From: Leptospira noumeaensis | GTDB lineage: Bacteria > Spirochaetota > Leptospiria > Leptospirales > Leptospiraceae | DNA: 64,000 nucleotides | Direction of reading: 5' to 3' | Assembly: GCF_004770765.1 (NCBI RefSeq) | Contig: NZ_RQFK01000009.1 | Coordinates: 1 to 64,000, forward strand | Shown: positions 37,565 to 48,157 of the stretch, piece after piece | Numbering within the stretch: position 1 is the first letter of the stretch | Layout of the letters: each line of letters starts with the position of its first letter | Translations under genes and position numbers: made by a program | Notes under the pieces: model-generated | Database searches by the model: none | What the model was told of the DNA's origin: nothing | Seen by the model: the letters and a program-made list of their open reading frames with translations, nothing else

Positions 37565-38947
37565 ATGAAAAACCGCAGGCTTCTATTCCTCTCCTTATTT
37601 CTATCGGCTTTTGCCCCCACGATACTTTTGTCTCAAAATTTGAAAATGAAATCGGTTCGGATCTGGGACAGTGAAAAAGCCAATTTTGGCGGATTTGTGG
37701 ATTTTGAGGTGGTGCAGGGGAAAATCCTCTCTTTCAAAGAAGGGGCTTCTGTTCCGAACCCAAAGTATCTATTGCCTGGATTTTGTGATGCTTCTGTCAC
37801 CATTGGGGCTGATTCCATGGGCGGAAAAACAAGTCGCTCCGAACTTCCCGCTTACCTTTCGGGGTATTTGGCTGCCGGATTTAGCCATATTGAATCGGTA
37901 GGAGATCCGAATTTATCCAGCCTGCAGAACGAAATCATCAAATCCAGATGGTTGGCGCCTATCCTCACCCAGTCCCAAAAACCAGCTTTGTATTCCGAGT
38001 TATCCGCAGGAGATGGGGCCTTGTATACTTCTGGCCTTAGCCACGTTCCCGATTCCAAGCGGAACCGCCACCTACCTATTTTTTTGAAGGAAGTTGAAAA
38101 TCGGGGATTTTCTCAGACCGAACTTTTTGCCAAACGGAGAGAAGGGGAAGAAAAAGGATACCTTCCCATCGCTTATACCTTTTCCGACAAAACCAGTTGG
38201 GAAGATGCTTTGGATACTGGATTTGCAGTGATTTTCCATCCCATGCCAGAAGGTACAAACTTGTACCGAGCGCAAAAAAGAGATTTCCTTTGGGCTCCTA
38301 TGCTCTCTGTTTTGTATCTCCAAAATTTAAAATCGAGACCTGAGGATTGGAAAGAAGAATCAGAAAACTGGGCTCGCCTCCATTCAGTGTTTGGATCCCG
38401 ATGGAAAAATTCCCTTTCCATCGAATCCGCCTCCGAAAACGGAGAAATCGATTCTAGTCCCCCTTCGTTCTCTGAATACCAATCCACCTTCCGAGGAGAA
38501 GTGGAAGCTAGGAAAAACCTTCTTTTCGCTAGTGGGGCAGGGCATTGGGGTCTTTTTCCTGGACAAGCCGCCATCGTTGAAGTTAGGCTTTGGGAAGCAC
38601 TCCTCACCAAACCCAAAGAAAGAAAGGTGGATTTGGCATCAAACCGGCCGGGATTTTGGGCCTCCCTATTTGGTTCTTTTTCCCCTAGTCTCCTTCCCAC
38701 AAATGCAGATCCGGAATCCTTACCTCAAATTCGCCGGGAAATCATCCAAACTTTGACACTGAAAACATGTAATTTTCTCGGCGCCGACCATGGAGGCAGG
38801 ATCCGTGTCGGTGGCCCCGCGCATTTCTCCATTCATGACGAAAATCCACTGAAACGTGCTTCCGGAATATTTCCAATTGAATCCATGGTATTGGGAGGAA
38901 AACTGGTCTATACCCCAAAACCCACCAAGGAAGGAACCGCAAAATGA
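37565..38947 (+). CDS. Secreted amidohydrolase-like protein lacking metal ligands
   Basis: A 460-residue exported protein (signal peptide about residues 1-23). The framework of the amidohydrolase superfamily is visible: LLPGFCDASVTI where active members have PGxxDxHxH, a later ASGAGHWGLFPG where active members have GTDAG, and a C-terminal GRIRVGGPAHFSIHDENPL that matches the usual G-I-xxGxxADxxxxxxNP strand. The two metal-binding histidines are replaced by Ser77 and Thr79, so hydrolase activity is doubtful. It starts a seven-gene plus-strand run and overlaps the S1 protein gene by four bases. Confidence 0.82.
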   Translation: MKNRRLLFLSLFLSAFAPTILLSQNLKMKSVRIWDSEKANFGGFVDFEVVQGKILSFKEGASVPNPKYLLPGFCDASVTIGADSMGGKTSRSELPAYLSGYLAAGFSHIESVGDPNLSSLQNEIIKSRWLAPILTQSQKPALYSELSAGDGALYTSGLSHVPDSKRNRHLPIFLKEVENRGFSQTELFAKRREGEEKGYLPIAYTFSDKTSWEDALDTGFAVIFHPMPEGTNLYRAQKRDFLWAPMLSVLYLQNLKSRPEDWKEESENWARLHSVFGSRWKNSLSIESASENGEIDSSPPSFSEYQSTFRGEVEARKNLLFASGAGHWGLFPGQAAIVEVRLWEALLTKPKERKVDLASNRPGFWASLFGSFSPSLLPTNADPESLPQIRREIIQTLTLKTCNFLGADHGGRIRVGGPAHFSIHDENPLKRASGIFPIESMVLGGKLVYTPKPTKEGTAK

Positions 38948-40098
38948 AAGGCCCATCCTCAGAATTTGACCGTTTATTAGAAGAAAGTTTTAAAAAAAGA
39001 CAATCCATTGAACCTGGCTCACGTCATGAAGCCAAAGTAACAGCTGTTAAGAATGATTATGTATTCATTCGTACTTTAGAAAATAAAATCTTAGGAAATA
39101 TTTCTACCGAAGAATGGAGAGAAGAAGTTTTGCCGAAGGTTTCCGACTCTCTTGTTGTATATTTTCTAAAAGAGAACTCTGGTGATTTTTATTTTACCAC
39201 CTGTCTTTCTGGAGACAACCTAACAGAAGAACATATGGAGATGGCATCTCAGTACGAAATTCCCGTACTCGGCCAAATGCTCGCAGAAGCAAATGGTGGA
39301 TGGGATGTCAAACTAGGAAGTCATTCTGCTTTTGTTCCATTTAGCCAATTGGATAGCTCTTTAAAAGGAACTAACATCGCAGGAAAACGTATCAAGTTTG
39401 TGATCTCAGAAATTGGGAAAAAACAAAACAAAATCGTTTTGTCTCAGAAAAAAATTGCTGATAAAGAAAGAGAAACAAAAAAACAACTGTTACGCGATGA
39501 ATTGAAAGCCGGAATGTTTGTTTCCTGCACAGTCAAAAGCATTCATAAATTTGGACTCATAGTCGATATGGACGGATTTGATGCATTGGTTCCTCAATCA
39601 GAAGCAACCTACAAAAAAAATTCCGATCTCACAACTGAATTCCGCGTAGGGGAAACTCTCCGTGCCAAAATCCTAACACTAGACTGGGCAACGAATAAAA
39701 TCTCTCTCAGTGTAAAAGATTTCTTAAGTGATCCATGGTCTGGAAAACTTCCTTTCAAAGAATCTGATATTGTTTCTGGAACTTTAGAATCAATCAAACC
39801 ATTTGGTCTCTTTGTTCGGTTAGGTGATGATTTTACAGGTCTTGTTCCTAATAAAGAAACAGGAGTTCCCTCACGCACTCCACTAAATACAGTTTTTAAT
39901 CCTGGCCAAAAGTTAGAAGTTTTTGTGATGGAAATCAATCCAGAAAAAAGACAAATTGCTTTGTCGATTTCCAAAGCGGCAGAAGCCAAAGATCGAATGG
40001 AATACCAAGAGTATATGTCCAAAGAAGAGACACCTGGGGCAGTATCTAGTTTTGGACTGGCCTTGCAAAAATCTTTGGAAAAAAAGAATAAAAAGTAA
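38944..40098 (+). CDS. S1-domain RNA-binding protein (ribosomal protein S1-like)
   Basis: A 384-residue protein with four S1-like OB folds at about residues 23-90 (degenerate), 100-170, 187-258 and 268-345. The third and fourth carry the typical KSIHKFGLIVDMDGFDALVP and ESIKPFGLFVRLGDDFTGLVP patterns. It is shorter than E. coli S1 (six domains). It may act in translation or RNA turnover. Translation is coupled to the upstream amidohydrolase-like gene by ATGA. Confidence 0.88.
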   Translation: MKGPSSEFDRLLEESFKKRQSIEPGSRHEAKVTAVKNDYVFIRTLENKILGNISTEEWREEVLPKVSDSLVVYFLKENSGDFYFTTCLSGDNLTEEHMEMASQYEIPVLGQMLAEANGGWDVKLGSHSAFVPFSQLDSSLKGTNIAGKRIKFVISEIGKKQNKIVLSQKKIADKERETKKQLLRDELKAGMFVSCTVKSIHKFGLIVDMDGFDALVPQSEATYKKNSDLTTEFRVGETLRAKILTLDWATNKISLSVKDFLSDPWSGKLPFKESDIVSGTLESIKPFGLFVRLGDDFTGLVPNKETGVPSRTPLNTVFNPGQKLEVFVMEINPEKRQIALSISKAAEAKDRMEYQEYMSKEETPGAVSSFGLALQKSLEKKNKK

Positions 40099-40106
40099 TT
40101 CACGAT

Positions 40107-40580
40107 TTGGAAATCGCACTTTTTCGCCCCGAAATCCCACCTAACACAGGGAACATCGCAAGACTTTGTGTGAATGTGGGTGTCCCCCTCTCCATTGTGG
40201 GGGAACCGTCCTTTGACCTTTCGGAAAAAGCTGTCAGGCGTGCCGGCCTCGATTATTGGAAAGACTTAGATCTTCGTAGATTTACGGATTATCAAGAGTT
40301 CCGAACCAAAAAAGAGGCGGAAGGGAGCCGTATTTTCCTCGTTTCCAAGTTTGGTACCAAACTGTACTGGGATGTGGACTTCCAGAAGACCGATGTTTTT
40401 TTGTTTGGAAGGGAAACTTCCGGCCTCCCCGAGGAAATCCACAAGTCCTGCCCCCCAGAACAGATCATTTCCTTGCCGATGGCAGAGGTGAGTCGATCCA
40501 TCAATCTTTCCAACGCCGTTGCCATTGTACTTTATGAAGCACTGCGCCAAGAAAAAACGCGGACTAATCCCAAAGGATAA
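40107..40580 (+). CDS. trmL: tRNA (cytidine/uridine-34 2'-O)-methyltransferase
   Basis: A 157-residue SPOUT enzyme that methylates the wobble base of tRNA-Leu in its known homologues. EIALFRPEIPPNTGNIARLC, LFGRETSGLP and MAEVSRSINLSNAVAIVLYE are the three knot-forming motifs of TrmL (YibK). Translation starts at TTG 40107, eight bases after the S1 gene. Confidence 0.94.
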   Translation: MEIALFRPEIPPNTGNIARLCVNVGVPLSIVGEPSFDLSEKAVRRAGLDYWKDLDLRRFTDYQEFRTKKEAEGSRIFLVSKFGTKLYWDVDFQKTDVFLFGRETSGLPEEIHKSCPPEQIISLPMAEVSRSINLSNAVAIVLYEALRQEKTRTNPKG

Positions 40581-40621
40581 AACAATTTACAAGTCCTCCG
40601 TTCCCGTTGAAATGGGAATAT

Positions 40622-41290
40622 ATGCCGTTCCCTCTCTCCAGAACTGAGTTAGAGAAAGAAGTGAAGACTTTGTTCTCCAATGGCCTCTCGGGGAATGTGA
40701 ACGATTTTCACTCTTGGGTGTTTATGGAAACCCAGCGGAAATTCAAGGACAATCCCAATACCACTTTAGAAGGCATTACTTCTCTCCTTGAAGATTTAAT
40801 CAAAGACGGAATCATCACAACAAACCCTATAGATCCAAGGGAGTATCTACTTCCTGAAACTTCACCTATCGTTCGTAAAATGGGGACATCGGAGCAGTTT
40901 GTCATCCTTGGTGCCCTTCCCTACAATCCGATGCAGTATGTGAGAGCAAGGCTTGATTATTTTTTGAAACGGAATGGGATCCACGAAGAGTTACGGATGG
41001 ATCTATGTATTGCTACGGTGGAAGCCGTAGAAAACGCAGCAAAGTACGGTGACGGCGGCGGTGTGGAAGTGATTTTTAAAATCGATAAACACAATACCTT
41101 CACCATTGAAATGATCAATACCGTTAAAGACTTTAATCTAGAAGATGATATCCAGAGAGGTAAGTTTTCTTCCACTGCAACACTTATGCGTGGTATGATG
41201 GTCATGCAAAAACTTTTTGATTCCGTTGATTTAGAAATCAGCGACAATCGAAAACAAGCTATACTCAAAGCAACTCGTAAACTAACATAG
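40622..41290 (+). CDS. Anti-sigma-factor-like (RsbW-type) ATP-binding protein
   Basis: About 222 residues. The C-terminal half has the RsbW/SpoIIAB type of ATPase fold: CIATVEAVENAAKYGDGG with Glu134 and Asn138 of the N box, and a later ATLMRGMMVMQKLFDSVD segment equivalent to the G-box helix. The N-terminal 100 residues are an extension that I do not recognise. ATG 40622 is preferred over TTG 40607. No partner anti-anti-sigma factor or sigma factor is adjacent. It lies six bases before uvrB. Confidence 0.82.
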   Translation: MPFPLSRTELEKEVKTLFSNGLSGNVNDFHSWVFMETQRKFKDNPNTTLEGITSLLEDLIKDGIITTNPIDPREYLLPETSPIVRKMGTSEQFVILGALPYNPMQYVRARLDYFLKRNGIHEELRMDLCIATVEAVENAAKYGDGGGVEVIFKIDKHNTFTIEMINTVKDFNLEDDIQRGKFSSTATLMRGMMVMQKLFDSVDLEISDNRKQAILKATRKLT

Positions 41291-41296
41291 GTTACT

Positions 41297-43291
41297 ATGG
41301 CAAATTTCAAAATGGTTTCTCCTTTTAAGGCTGCCGGAGACCAGGTCAAAGCAATTGAAAATATTGCGAAGTCCTTTGGTGAAGGTAAAAATAAAGTGAC
41401 TCTTGTCGGTGTGACTGGTTCTGGAAAGACCTTTACCATGGCCGAGGTCATCACTCGTGTCAAAAAACCTACACTTATTTTATCTCATAATAAAACTCTG
41501 GCAGCACAGCTCTTTCGCGAGTTCAAAGAATTTTTTCCTGAAAATGCTGTAGAGTATTTTGTTTCTTATTACGACTACTACCAACCAGAAGCATACGTTC
41601 CTTCTTCTGATACTTTCATTGAAAAAGATATGTCAATGAACGAAGAAATCGATAAACTTAGGTTGCGAGCCACATCCAGTTTGCTCGAACGTGATGATGT
41701 CATCATTGTCAGTTCTGTATCTTGTATTTATGGTTTAGGATCACCTGAGGATTATATGAACTCAGTGGTGATGTTAAGAATCGGTGATAAAATCGATAGA
41801 GATCAAATCATTCGTAAATTTTTACATATCCAATATGCAAGAAACGATATAGATTTTAGCCGAGGAAATTTCCGGGTTCGTGGAGATACGATTGAAATTA
41901 TGCCTTCTTACCAAGAAGAAGGAATTCGCATTGAACTCTTCGGAGATGAAATTGATGGATTATCAAAAATTGATCCACTCACGGGAAAGGTAAAAACCAA
42001 ACTTGACCGTGTGGTGGTTTATCCTGCTAAACACTTCATCACTTCTGGCCCAAAAATCAAGGATGCCATCGAAAAAATCAAAGATGAGATGGCGGAACAA
42101 AAAGATAAATTCCTCAAACAAGGAAAACATCTAGAGGCAGAACGGATTGAATCCAGAACCAATTACGATATGGAAATGCTTGTGGAACTTGGTTATTGTA
42201 GTGGGATCGAAAATTATTCTCGCCACCTAACTGGTAGACAGGAAGGCGAAAGACCCGCCTGTTTGTTAGACTATTTTCCCAACATGGATTTTTTACTCAT
42301 CATTGACGAATCCCATGTAACATTACCTCAAATTGGAGGGATGTATGCAGGAGACAGATCCAGAAAACAAACGTTAGTTGATTTTGGATTTAGACTTCCG
42401 AGTGCTCTTGATAATCGGCCTTTGAATTTTGAGGAATTCGAAACTCTTACACCAATGACTTTGTATGTTTCAGCTACCCCTGACCAAAAAGAAATTGATA
42501 AAAGCGAAGCGGTCATTGAACAAATCATCCGTCCAACTGGTTTGCTTGACCCGGTAGTCGAGGTTCGTCCCACCACAAACCAAATTGAAGATTTGTTAAA
42601 TGAAATTCGACTGCGAATTGAAAATAAGGAAAGGATTCTCATCACCACTTTGACAAAGAAGATGTCAGAGGATCTCACTGATTATTACAAGGAAGTGGGT
42701 TTAAAAATTGCTTACCTTCATTCCGAAATTGATACCATCGAACGAACAGAGATCATCAGAGACCTACGTAAAGGTGTGTACGATTGTATTGTAGGGATTA
42801 ATTTACTCCGAGAAGGTTTGGACATTCCAGAGGTTTCGCTTGTTGCCATTTTGGATGCGGACAAAGAAGGTTTCCTCAGGAATTATAAATCACTCATCCA
42901 AACCATTGGACGGGCCGCAAGGAATGTGAACGGTAAGGCCATTCTTTATGCTGATCGAATGACTGATTCTATGAAAAAAGCAATCAGTGAAACAGAACGT
43001 CGCCGTCTAATCCAGGAAGCACACAACACGGCAATGGGGATCACTCCTCAAAGTATCATTAAAGAAATTCATGATATCCTCCCACGTGAAATGGCAGAAG
43101 AGGATAGTAAAGCAGAAGCACTCAAGGAAATGGAAAAAGAATTTACCTTGAAGAAATACAAAACCAAAGACAAGTTACGTGATGCTTTAAAACGAGAGAT
43201 GTTACGATTTGCATCTGACTTGGATTTTGAAAAGGCCGCTATGTTTCGAGATAAAATGTTAGCGCTCGGGCCAGATAAAATTGAATCATAA
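41297..43291 (+). CDS. uvrB: Excinuclease ABC subunit B
   Basis: Damage-verification helicase of nucleotide excision repair (664 residues). The P-loop GVTGSGKT is at about residues 38-45. The beta-hairpin [12 protein letters not shown], Walker B DESH, and helicase motifs (IGRAARN) are present, and the C-terminal UVR motif (AMFRDKM) binds UvrC. It is in the middle of a tight plus-strand run. uvrA and uvrC are elsewhere. Confidence 0.98.
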   Translation: MANFKMVSPFKAAGDQVKAIENIAKSFGEGKNKVTLVGVTGSGKTFTMAEVITRVKKPTLILSHNKTLAAQLFREFKEFFPENAVEYFVSYYDYYQPEAYVPSSDTFIEKDMSMNEEIDKLRLRATSSLLERDDVIIVSSVSCIYGLGSPEDYMNSVVMLRIGDKIDRDQIIRKFLHIQYARNDIDFSRGNFRVRGDTIEIMPSYQEEGIRIELFGDEIDGLSKIDPLTGKVKTKLDRVVVYPAKHFITSGPKIKDAIEKIKDEMAEQKDKFLKQGKHLEAERIESRTNYDMEMLVELGYCSGIENYSRHLTGRQEGERPACLLDYFPNMDFLLIIDESHVTLPQIGGMYAGDRSRKQTLVDFGFRLPSALDNRPLNFEEFETLTPMTLYVSATPDQKEIDKSEAVIEQIIRPTGLLDPVVEVRPTTNQIEDLLNEIRLRIENKERILITTLTKKMSEDLTDYYKEVGLKIAYLHSEIDTIERTEIIRDLRKGVYDCIVGINLLREGLDIPEVSLVAILDADKEGFLRNYKSLIQTIGRAARNVNGKAILYADRMTDSMKKAISETERRRLIQEAHNTAMGITPQSIIKEIHDILPREMAEEDSKAEALKEMEKEFTLKKYKTKDKLRDALKREMLRFASDLDFEKAAMFRDKMLALGPDKIES

Positions 43292-43304
43292 GGTAGGACT
43301 TTAA

Positions 43305-45677
43305 TTGGAAACAAATGAATTTTGGGAAAACTCAACAAAACTTGCGAGATTGGAAGACTCTCTACCGAAACAAATTTTTCTTCTCCCGATTAAGGTAAGG
43401 CCTGTATTCCCAGGAATCATCACTCCATTAATTGTTCCTCCTGGTCGTTTCATCCAATCCATTGAAGAATCTTCGAAAGGGGCTGGGTTTTTAGGTCTTA
43501 TCCTTTTAAAAGAAGATGAATCGGAACTTCCTTCCGAAGATAATATTTTTCAAATTGGCGTGGTTGCTCGTATTTTGAAAAAAATCAATCTGCCTGATGG
43601 TGGAATGAATATTTTAGTAAACACCATTCAAAGATTCAAAATTAATTCCATTCATACTAAAGAACCTGTATTAATTGCTAATGTAAGTTATCCGGAAGAA
43701 GAACTTGGAACTAGCAAAAACAATATCAAAGCCCTTATGCGGACTTTGTTAATTTTGACCAAGGAACTTGCGCAAAACAATCCTCTTTTTACTGAGGATA
43801 TGAAGCTGACGATGATGAACGTAAATGAACCAGCAAAAATGGCTGATTTTGTTTGTTCCATTCTGAACTTAGAAAAAGAAGAATACCAATCGGTCATCGA
43901 AGCGATTCAAATCAACGATCGTTTGGAAAAAGTCTTATTATTTCTTAAAAAAGAAATTGAGTTAGTAGTTCTTCAGAAAAAAATCCAAGAACAAATCAAC
44001 GATAAAATTGATAACCAACAACGCCAATTTTTCTTGAGAGAACAGTTAAAAGCCATCCAACAAGAGTTAGGTACTGGTGAAGATAAAACAGAAATCAAAT
44101 ATGAAAAACTTTTAGAAAGACTAAAGTCGATTCCCGTTGCCGAAGAAATCATCACAGAAGTAGATAGAGAGATTGATAAGTTTAAAAACTCAGATCCTAT
44201 CTCCAGTGATTATAATGTAATTCGTAACTATCTGGATTTGGTGGATGCACTTCCCTGGGAAAAACCAAAGGAAAAAGAAGTAAATCTAATTCATGCAAAA
44301 AAAATCCTAAACCGCGACCACCACAAACTAGAAGATGTGAAAGAACGGATTTTGGAATTTTTAGCCGTTCATAAATTAAATCCTAAAAGTAAAGGGTCTA
44401 TTCTCTGTTTGGTGGGGCCACCGGGTGTAGGTAAAACCTCCATTGCTAAATCAGTCGCGGAAGCACTTGGCAGAAAATTTTATCGATTTTCTGTGGGTGG
44501 GGTAAGAGACGAAGCAGAAATCAAAGGTCATAGACGAACTTATATTGGAGCAATGCCAGGCAAACTCATCAGTGCTTTAAAAATCACAAAAGAAAGAGAT
44601 GCTGTGATCTTACTTGATGAAATTGATAAAATGTCTCAAGGTTTCCAAGGTGACCCACAAGCCGCACTTCTTGAGGTTTTAGACCCAGAACAAAATTCCA
44701 ATTTTAGAGATCATTATTTGGATTTACCATTTGATTTATCGGATGTTTTGTTTATTGCAACAGCCAATACCTTTGAACCCATTCCACGAGTGTTACTGGA
44801 TCGTATGGAAGTGATCCAACTTTCGGGTTATATCACGGAAGAGAAAGTGCAGATTTTCCAAAAGTATCTTTGGAAAAAAATCTTTGAAAAAAATGGATTA
44901 AATCCTGATTCCTTTTCGATGAAAAAGGAAACTGTGGCCCTTCTTATCAATTCCTATTCACGTGAGTCTGGTTTACGAGGACTCGAAAAAACATTTGATA
45001 AACTAGTTCGTAAAATCGCCTTAAAACAGGTGTTAAAGGAAAAGTATTCCAAAGAAATTCGTGAAAAGGATTTGGTTGAATATCTCGGAACTCCGCCTTT
45101 TGTGGATGATCGAATGACAAGTCCAAAAGTTCCAGGAACGGCCCTAGGTCTTGCTTGGACCAATGCTGGTGGATCCACGCTTCTGATTGAAGCAGTTCTC
45201 ATTCCAGGAAAAGGTGGACTGACTCTCACAGGGCAAATGGGCAAGATGATGGAAGAATCTGCTAACATTGCTTTGTCGTTTGTGAAAAACTATGTAAACA
45301 ATGATGTTCTGTTTGATAAGAAGGCCATCCACTTACATGTTCCTGACGGTGCCACTCCCAAAGATGGCCCAAGTGCAGGAATCACTATGGCTACTGCCAT
45401 TCTTTCGCTTGTCACAGGCCAAGTGATTGCTCCCGGTTTTGGAATGACAGGCGAACTCACGTTAACTGGTGAGGTTTTGGCAATTGGTGGACTCAGAGAA
45501 AAAATTGTCGCAGCCAAAAGAGTGGGAATTAAAAAAATCATTTTCCCTAAAGACAATGAAAGAGCTTTCCAAGAAATCCCTGACTACGTCAAACGAGGGG
45601 TAAGTTTTTATCCAGTCACTCGTTTTGAAGAAGTCGAAAAACTTGTTTTTCCAAAATCCAAAGGTAAAAAGAAATGA
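43305..45677 (+). CDS. lon: ATP-dependent protease Lon
   Basis: A 790-residue LonA. The N-terminal substrate domain begins [18 protein letters not shown]. The AAA+ module has P-loop GPPGVGKT (about residue 371) and the pore and sensor motifs of the family. The protease domain has the Ser690-Lys733 dyad ([21 protein letters not shown]). Translation starts at TTG 43305, 13 bases after uvrB. The stop overlaps the PBP gene by four bases. Confidence 0.98.
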   Translation: METNEFWENSTKLARLEDSLPKQIFLLPIKVRPVFPGIITPLIVPPGRFIQSIEESSKGAGFLGLILLKEDESELPSEDNIFQIGVVARILKKINLPDGGMNILVNTIQRFKINSIHTKEPVLIANVSYPEEELGTSKNNIKALMRTLLILTKELAQNNPLFTEDMKLTMMNVNEPAKMADFVCSILNLEKEEYQSVIEAIQINDRLEKVLLFLKKEIELVVLQKKIQEQINDKIDNQQRQFFLREQLKAIQQELGTGEDKTEIKYEKLLERLKSIPVAEEIITEVDREIDKFKNSDPISSDYNVIRNYLDLVDALPWEKPKEKEVNLIHAKKILNRDHHKLEDVKERILEFLAVHKLNPKSKGSILCLVGPPGVGKTSIAKSVAEALGRKFYRFSVGGVRDEAEIKGHRRTYIGAMPGKLISALKITKERDAVILLDEIDKMSQGFQGDPQAALLEVLDPEQNSNFRDHYLDLPFDLSDVLFIATANTFEPIPRVLLDRMEVIQLSGYITEEKVQIFQKYLWKKIFEKNGLNPDSFSMKKETVALLINSYSRESGLRGLEKTFDKLVRKIALKQVLKEKYSKEIREKDLVEYLGTPPFVDDRMTSPKVPGTALGLAWTNAGGSTLLIEAVLIPGKGGLTLTGQMGKMMEESANIALSFVKNYVNNDVLFDKKAIHLHVPDGATPKDGPSAGITMATAILSLVTGQVIAPGFGMTGELTLTGEVLAIGGLREKIVAAKRVGIKKIIFPKDNERAFQEIPDYVKRGVSFYPVTRFEEVEKLVFPKSKGKKK

Positions 45678-48157
45678 ATAACCAATCCAATTCTTTTATT
45701 CTCATCCTAGAGGTATTGTGTGGCCACCTAACAGATATACTCCGTTTTTTCTGGGAAAGGCGAGTTAAGTTTTTGACTCTTGGTTTTGTATTAGGTATCT
45801 TTTTATCTTTTTTCTTTTTGGGCGGAGCCTATGTGGTTTGGTCTGGAGAAGAGGCCCGAGTCCATAAATCATTGGAAAAATACCGATCAGAAGTTTCTAA
45901 TTTTTATGATAGTTTTCAACCAAAGTCTGTAAAAATTTTGGATCGCAGTGGAAAGGTTATGGGAGAGTTTTACCGCAGAAACTTTCGGCCCATTCGTACA
46001 GACAATTTAGGAAAACACAATGTGATTGTTTGGGCAGTATTATCTTCGGAAGATCGCGAGTTTTTTTCTCACTCTGGTTTGAATTATACTGCTATTGGTC
46101 GTGCGGTTGTTACCAATTTAATCCAATTTCGTTTGTCCCAAGGTGGATCCACAATCTCCCAACAGTTAGCCAAACTTACGTTAAATCTAGGGAAACGAAA
46201 CTTATTTAATAAATTAACAGAACTCTATTGTACGTTTTATATCGAAAGCCAGTATTCCAAAGAAGAAATTTTGGCTATGTATCTAAACCAAATTTTCCTC
46301 GGTGAAGGAAATACGGGAGTGGAAGAGGCAGCCAGGTATTATTTTAGAAAACCTGCATCAGAGCTGAGTCCCGAAGAAGCAGCCCTCCTTGTGGGAATCA
46401 TTCCTGCACCAAGTGTTTATAATCCCGTTCGTAATTTAGGAATCGCACTATCTAGACAAAAGCGTGTGTTATACGATATGGCGAGGAATCCGGAACTTCA
46501 TCCTTCTCAGAAAGAAATTCCGCATAAGTTTTCTGATTCAATAGAACTAAACTTAAAAAAGTTCCGAACCATTTATAAAATCAAAGAACAAAAAGATGAA
46601 GATGGAAATCCTAAATATTCAAGTGAAATTGGGAAATTTGGAGCAGATAAAGATTTTCGAGTTAACTTAGCACCCGATTTCAATTCCGAAATTAGAAGAT
46701 TTATTTTAGAACGATTTTCGAATGAAGACCTAGAAGAACGTGGATTACTCGTTTATACCACTTTAGATTTAGAAAAACAGAGACTCGCCGAAGAAGCGTT
46801 ACGCGTGGGTGTTGACTCTGTCAGAGCCGATTTAACTAAACAAGAATCTGAATACCAAAACAAAGGTAAGGCGGATTTGGCAGAGGTCACTCGGGCCATA
46901 TTACCACAACTCAGTGGATCTATGATCTCCCTTGATCCTGAAACAGGAGATATTGAAGCCATGGTAGGTGGTTACAAAATATCCAATGTGTTTCGCTTCA
47001 ACCGAGCAGAAGATGCAAGGCGCCAACCCGGATCCACAATCAAAGCACTTGTGTATGCACTTGCCTTTGAAAAACGAATCGTCAATCCATCCTCTAAAAT
47101 CAAAGACGAAAAATTAGACATCTCCGGATATTCACCTAAGAACTGGTATAAGGGGTATAAGGGTGATATCACAGTAAGACAAGCATTGGCTCAGTCTGTG
47201 AATACAGTTTCTGTAAAGTTGTTACACGAAATTGGGATTTCTTATTTCATTCAAAAATTAAGTGCCATCCTTTCCATCCCAGAGGAAGAAGCAGAAAGTA
47301 GGTTCCAAAGAAATTTATCCTTGGCACTTGGTTCTGGGGAACTCAGTCCCATGGAACTTTCAACAATTTATGCAACTCTAATGAATGGGGGAAGACGAGT
47401 CACTCCCAGAAAAATTTTAAAAATTACTGATTTAGATGGGAATGAATTTTATAGCACAGTGGCAAATGAAGCCGCTGAACAGATATTAGATCCAGTTGCT
47501 TGTGCTATGGCCATCAATACCTTACAATCCGTTTTGACGGAAGAAGGAACCATGACCCTGAAGAAAAAAGAAGGGGAACCTTTTTTATACGCGGGAAAAA
47601 CAGGAACAGTGCAATCGCCAAAATTAAAATCTTCAAGGTGGAAAGGTTTGAAAGGGGTTCGTGATGTTTGGTTTGCGGGCCTCACTCCAAGGAATGTAAC
47701 GGTTGTTTGGGTGGGTCATGATGAAGGCGCACCATTTCCTGGTTCTGGTTCCGGTGTGTCTGGTGGGATTTGGTACCGTTACACGCAGAATGTAAAAGCA
47801 AAACTGGGAATGGGGAATCAGTTGATTTCGAATTTTGTGGGAGATTTTGTTAAGGTTGATGTTTGTGCTGATGATGGAACTATTTTGGAAACAACTCCAG
47901 ATTATGTTTGTAAGGTGCCACTTTATGCACAGTATTATTATATTGGAGATTTACCGCCGAAACGGGCTGGATTTCTGAAACCAGAACCTCCAGTTCAAAA
48001 TACAAACCTCAAACCAGAACAGACTGACGATGATTCGGAAATTTCCACTTATGATTCACAAGGAAGTCGAATCCAACCAACAGCAGTTGATTCTGTGGAA
48101 TTAGAACCACCGCTTATAGAAAATCGACGAGCGCGTTATAACGAAGAAACTCCTTAG
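45674..48157 (+). CDS. Class A penicillin-binding protein (PBP1A-like)
   Basis: Bifunctional peptidoglycan synthase of 827 residues. One N-terminal membrane anchor (about 35-58) is followed by a GT51 glycosyltransferase domain with catalytic Glu126 in SSEDREFF and [12 protein letters not shown], then a transpeptidase domain with Ser454 (PGSTIK), SVN and KTGT motifs. The C-terminal tail is Pro-, Glu- and Asn-rich and probably disordered. It is coupled to lon by ATGA and its 3' end overlaps the convergent SBP gene by 44 bases. Confidence 0.94.
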   Translation: MNNQSNSFILILEVLCGHLTDILRFFWERRVKFLTLGFVLGIFLSFFFLGGAYVVWSGEEARVHKSLEKYRSEVSNFYDSFQPKSVKILDRSGKVMGEFYRRNFRPIRTDNLGKHNVIVWAVLSSEDREFFSHSGLNYTAIGRAVVTNLIQFRLSQGGSTISQQLAKLTLNLGKRNLFNKLTELYCTFYIESQYSKEEILAMYLNQIFLGEGNTGVEEAARYYFRKPASELSPEEAALLVGIIPAPSVYNPVRNLGIALSRQKRVLYDMARNPELHPSQKEIPHKFSDSIELNLKKFRTIYKIKEQKDEDGNPKYSSEIGKFGADKDFRVNLAPDFNSEIRRFILERFSNEDLEERGLLVYTTLDLEKQRLAEEALRVGVDSVRADLTKQESEYQNKGKADLAEVTRAILPQLSGSMISLDPETGDIEAMVGGYKISNVFRFNRAEDARRQPGSTIKALVYALAFEKRIVNPSSKIKDEKLDISGYSPKNWYKGYKGDITVRQALAQSVNTVSVKLLHEIGISYFIQKLSAILSIPEEEAESRFQRNLSLALGSGELSPMELSTIYATLMNGGRRVTPRKILKITDLDGNEFYSTVANEAAEQILDPVACAMAINTLQSVLTEEGTMTLKKKEGEPFLYAGKTGTVQSPKLKSSRWKGLKGVRDVWFAGLTPRNVTVVWVGHDEGAPFPGSGSGVSGGIWYRYTQNVKAKLGMGNQLISNFVGDFVKVDVCADDGTILETTPDYVCKVPLYAQYYYIGDLPPKRAGFLKPEPPVQNTNLKPEQTDDDSEISTYDSQGSRIQPTAVDSVELEPPLIENRRARYNEETP

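Noticed and set aside
37528..37620. N-terminal extension of the ATPase-fold gene
   Set aside because: It is antisense to the signal peptide of the next gene; ATG 37527 has an AAGGAC site.
38173..38700. 175-codon minus-strand frame inside the amidohydrolase-like gene
   Set aside because: The plus-strand frame has signal peptide, family framework and four-base coupling to the next gene.
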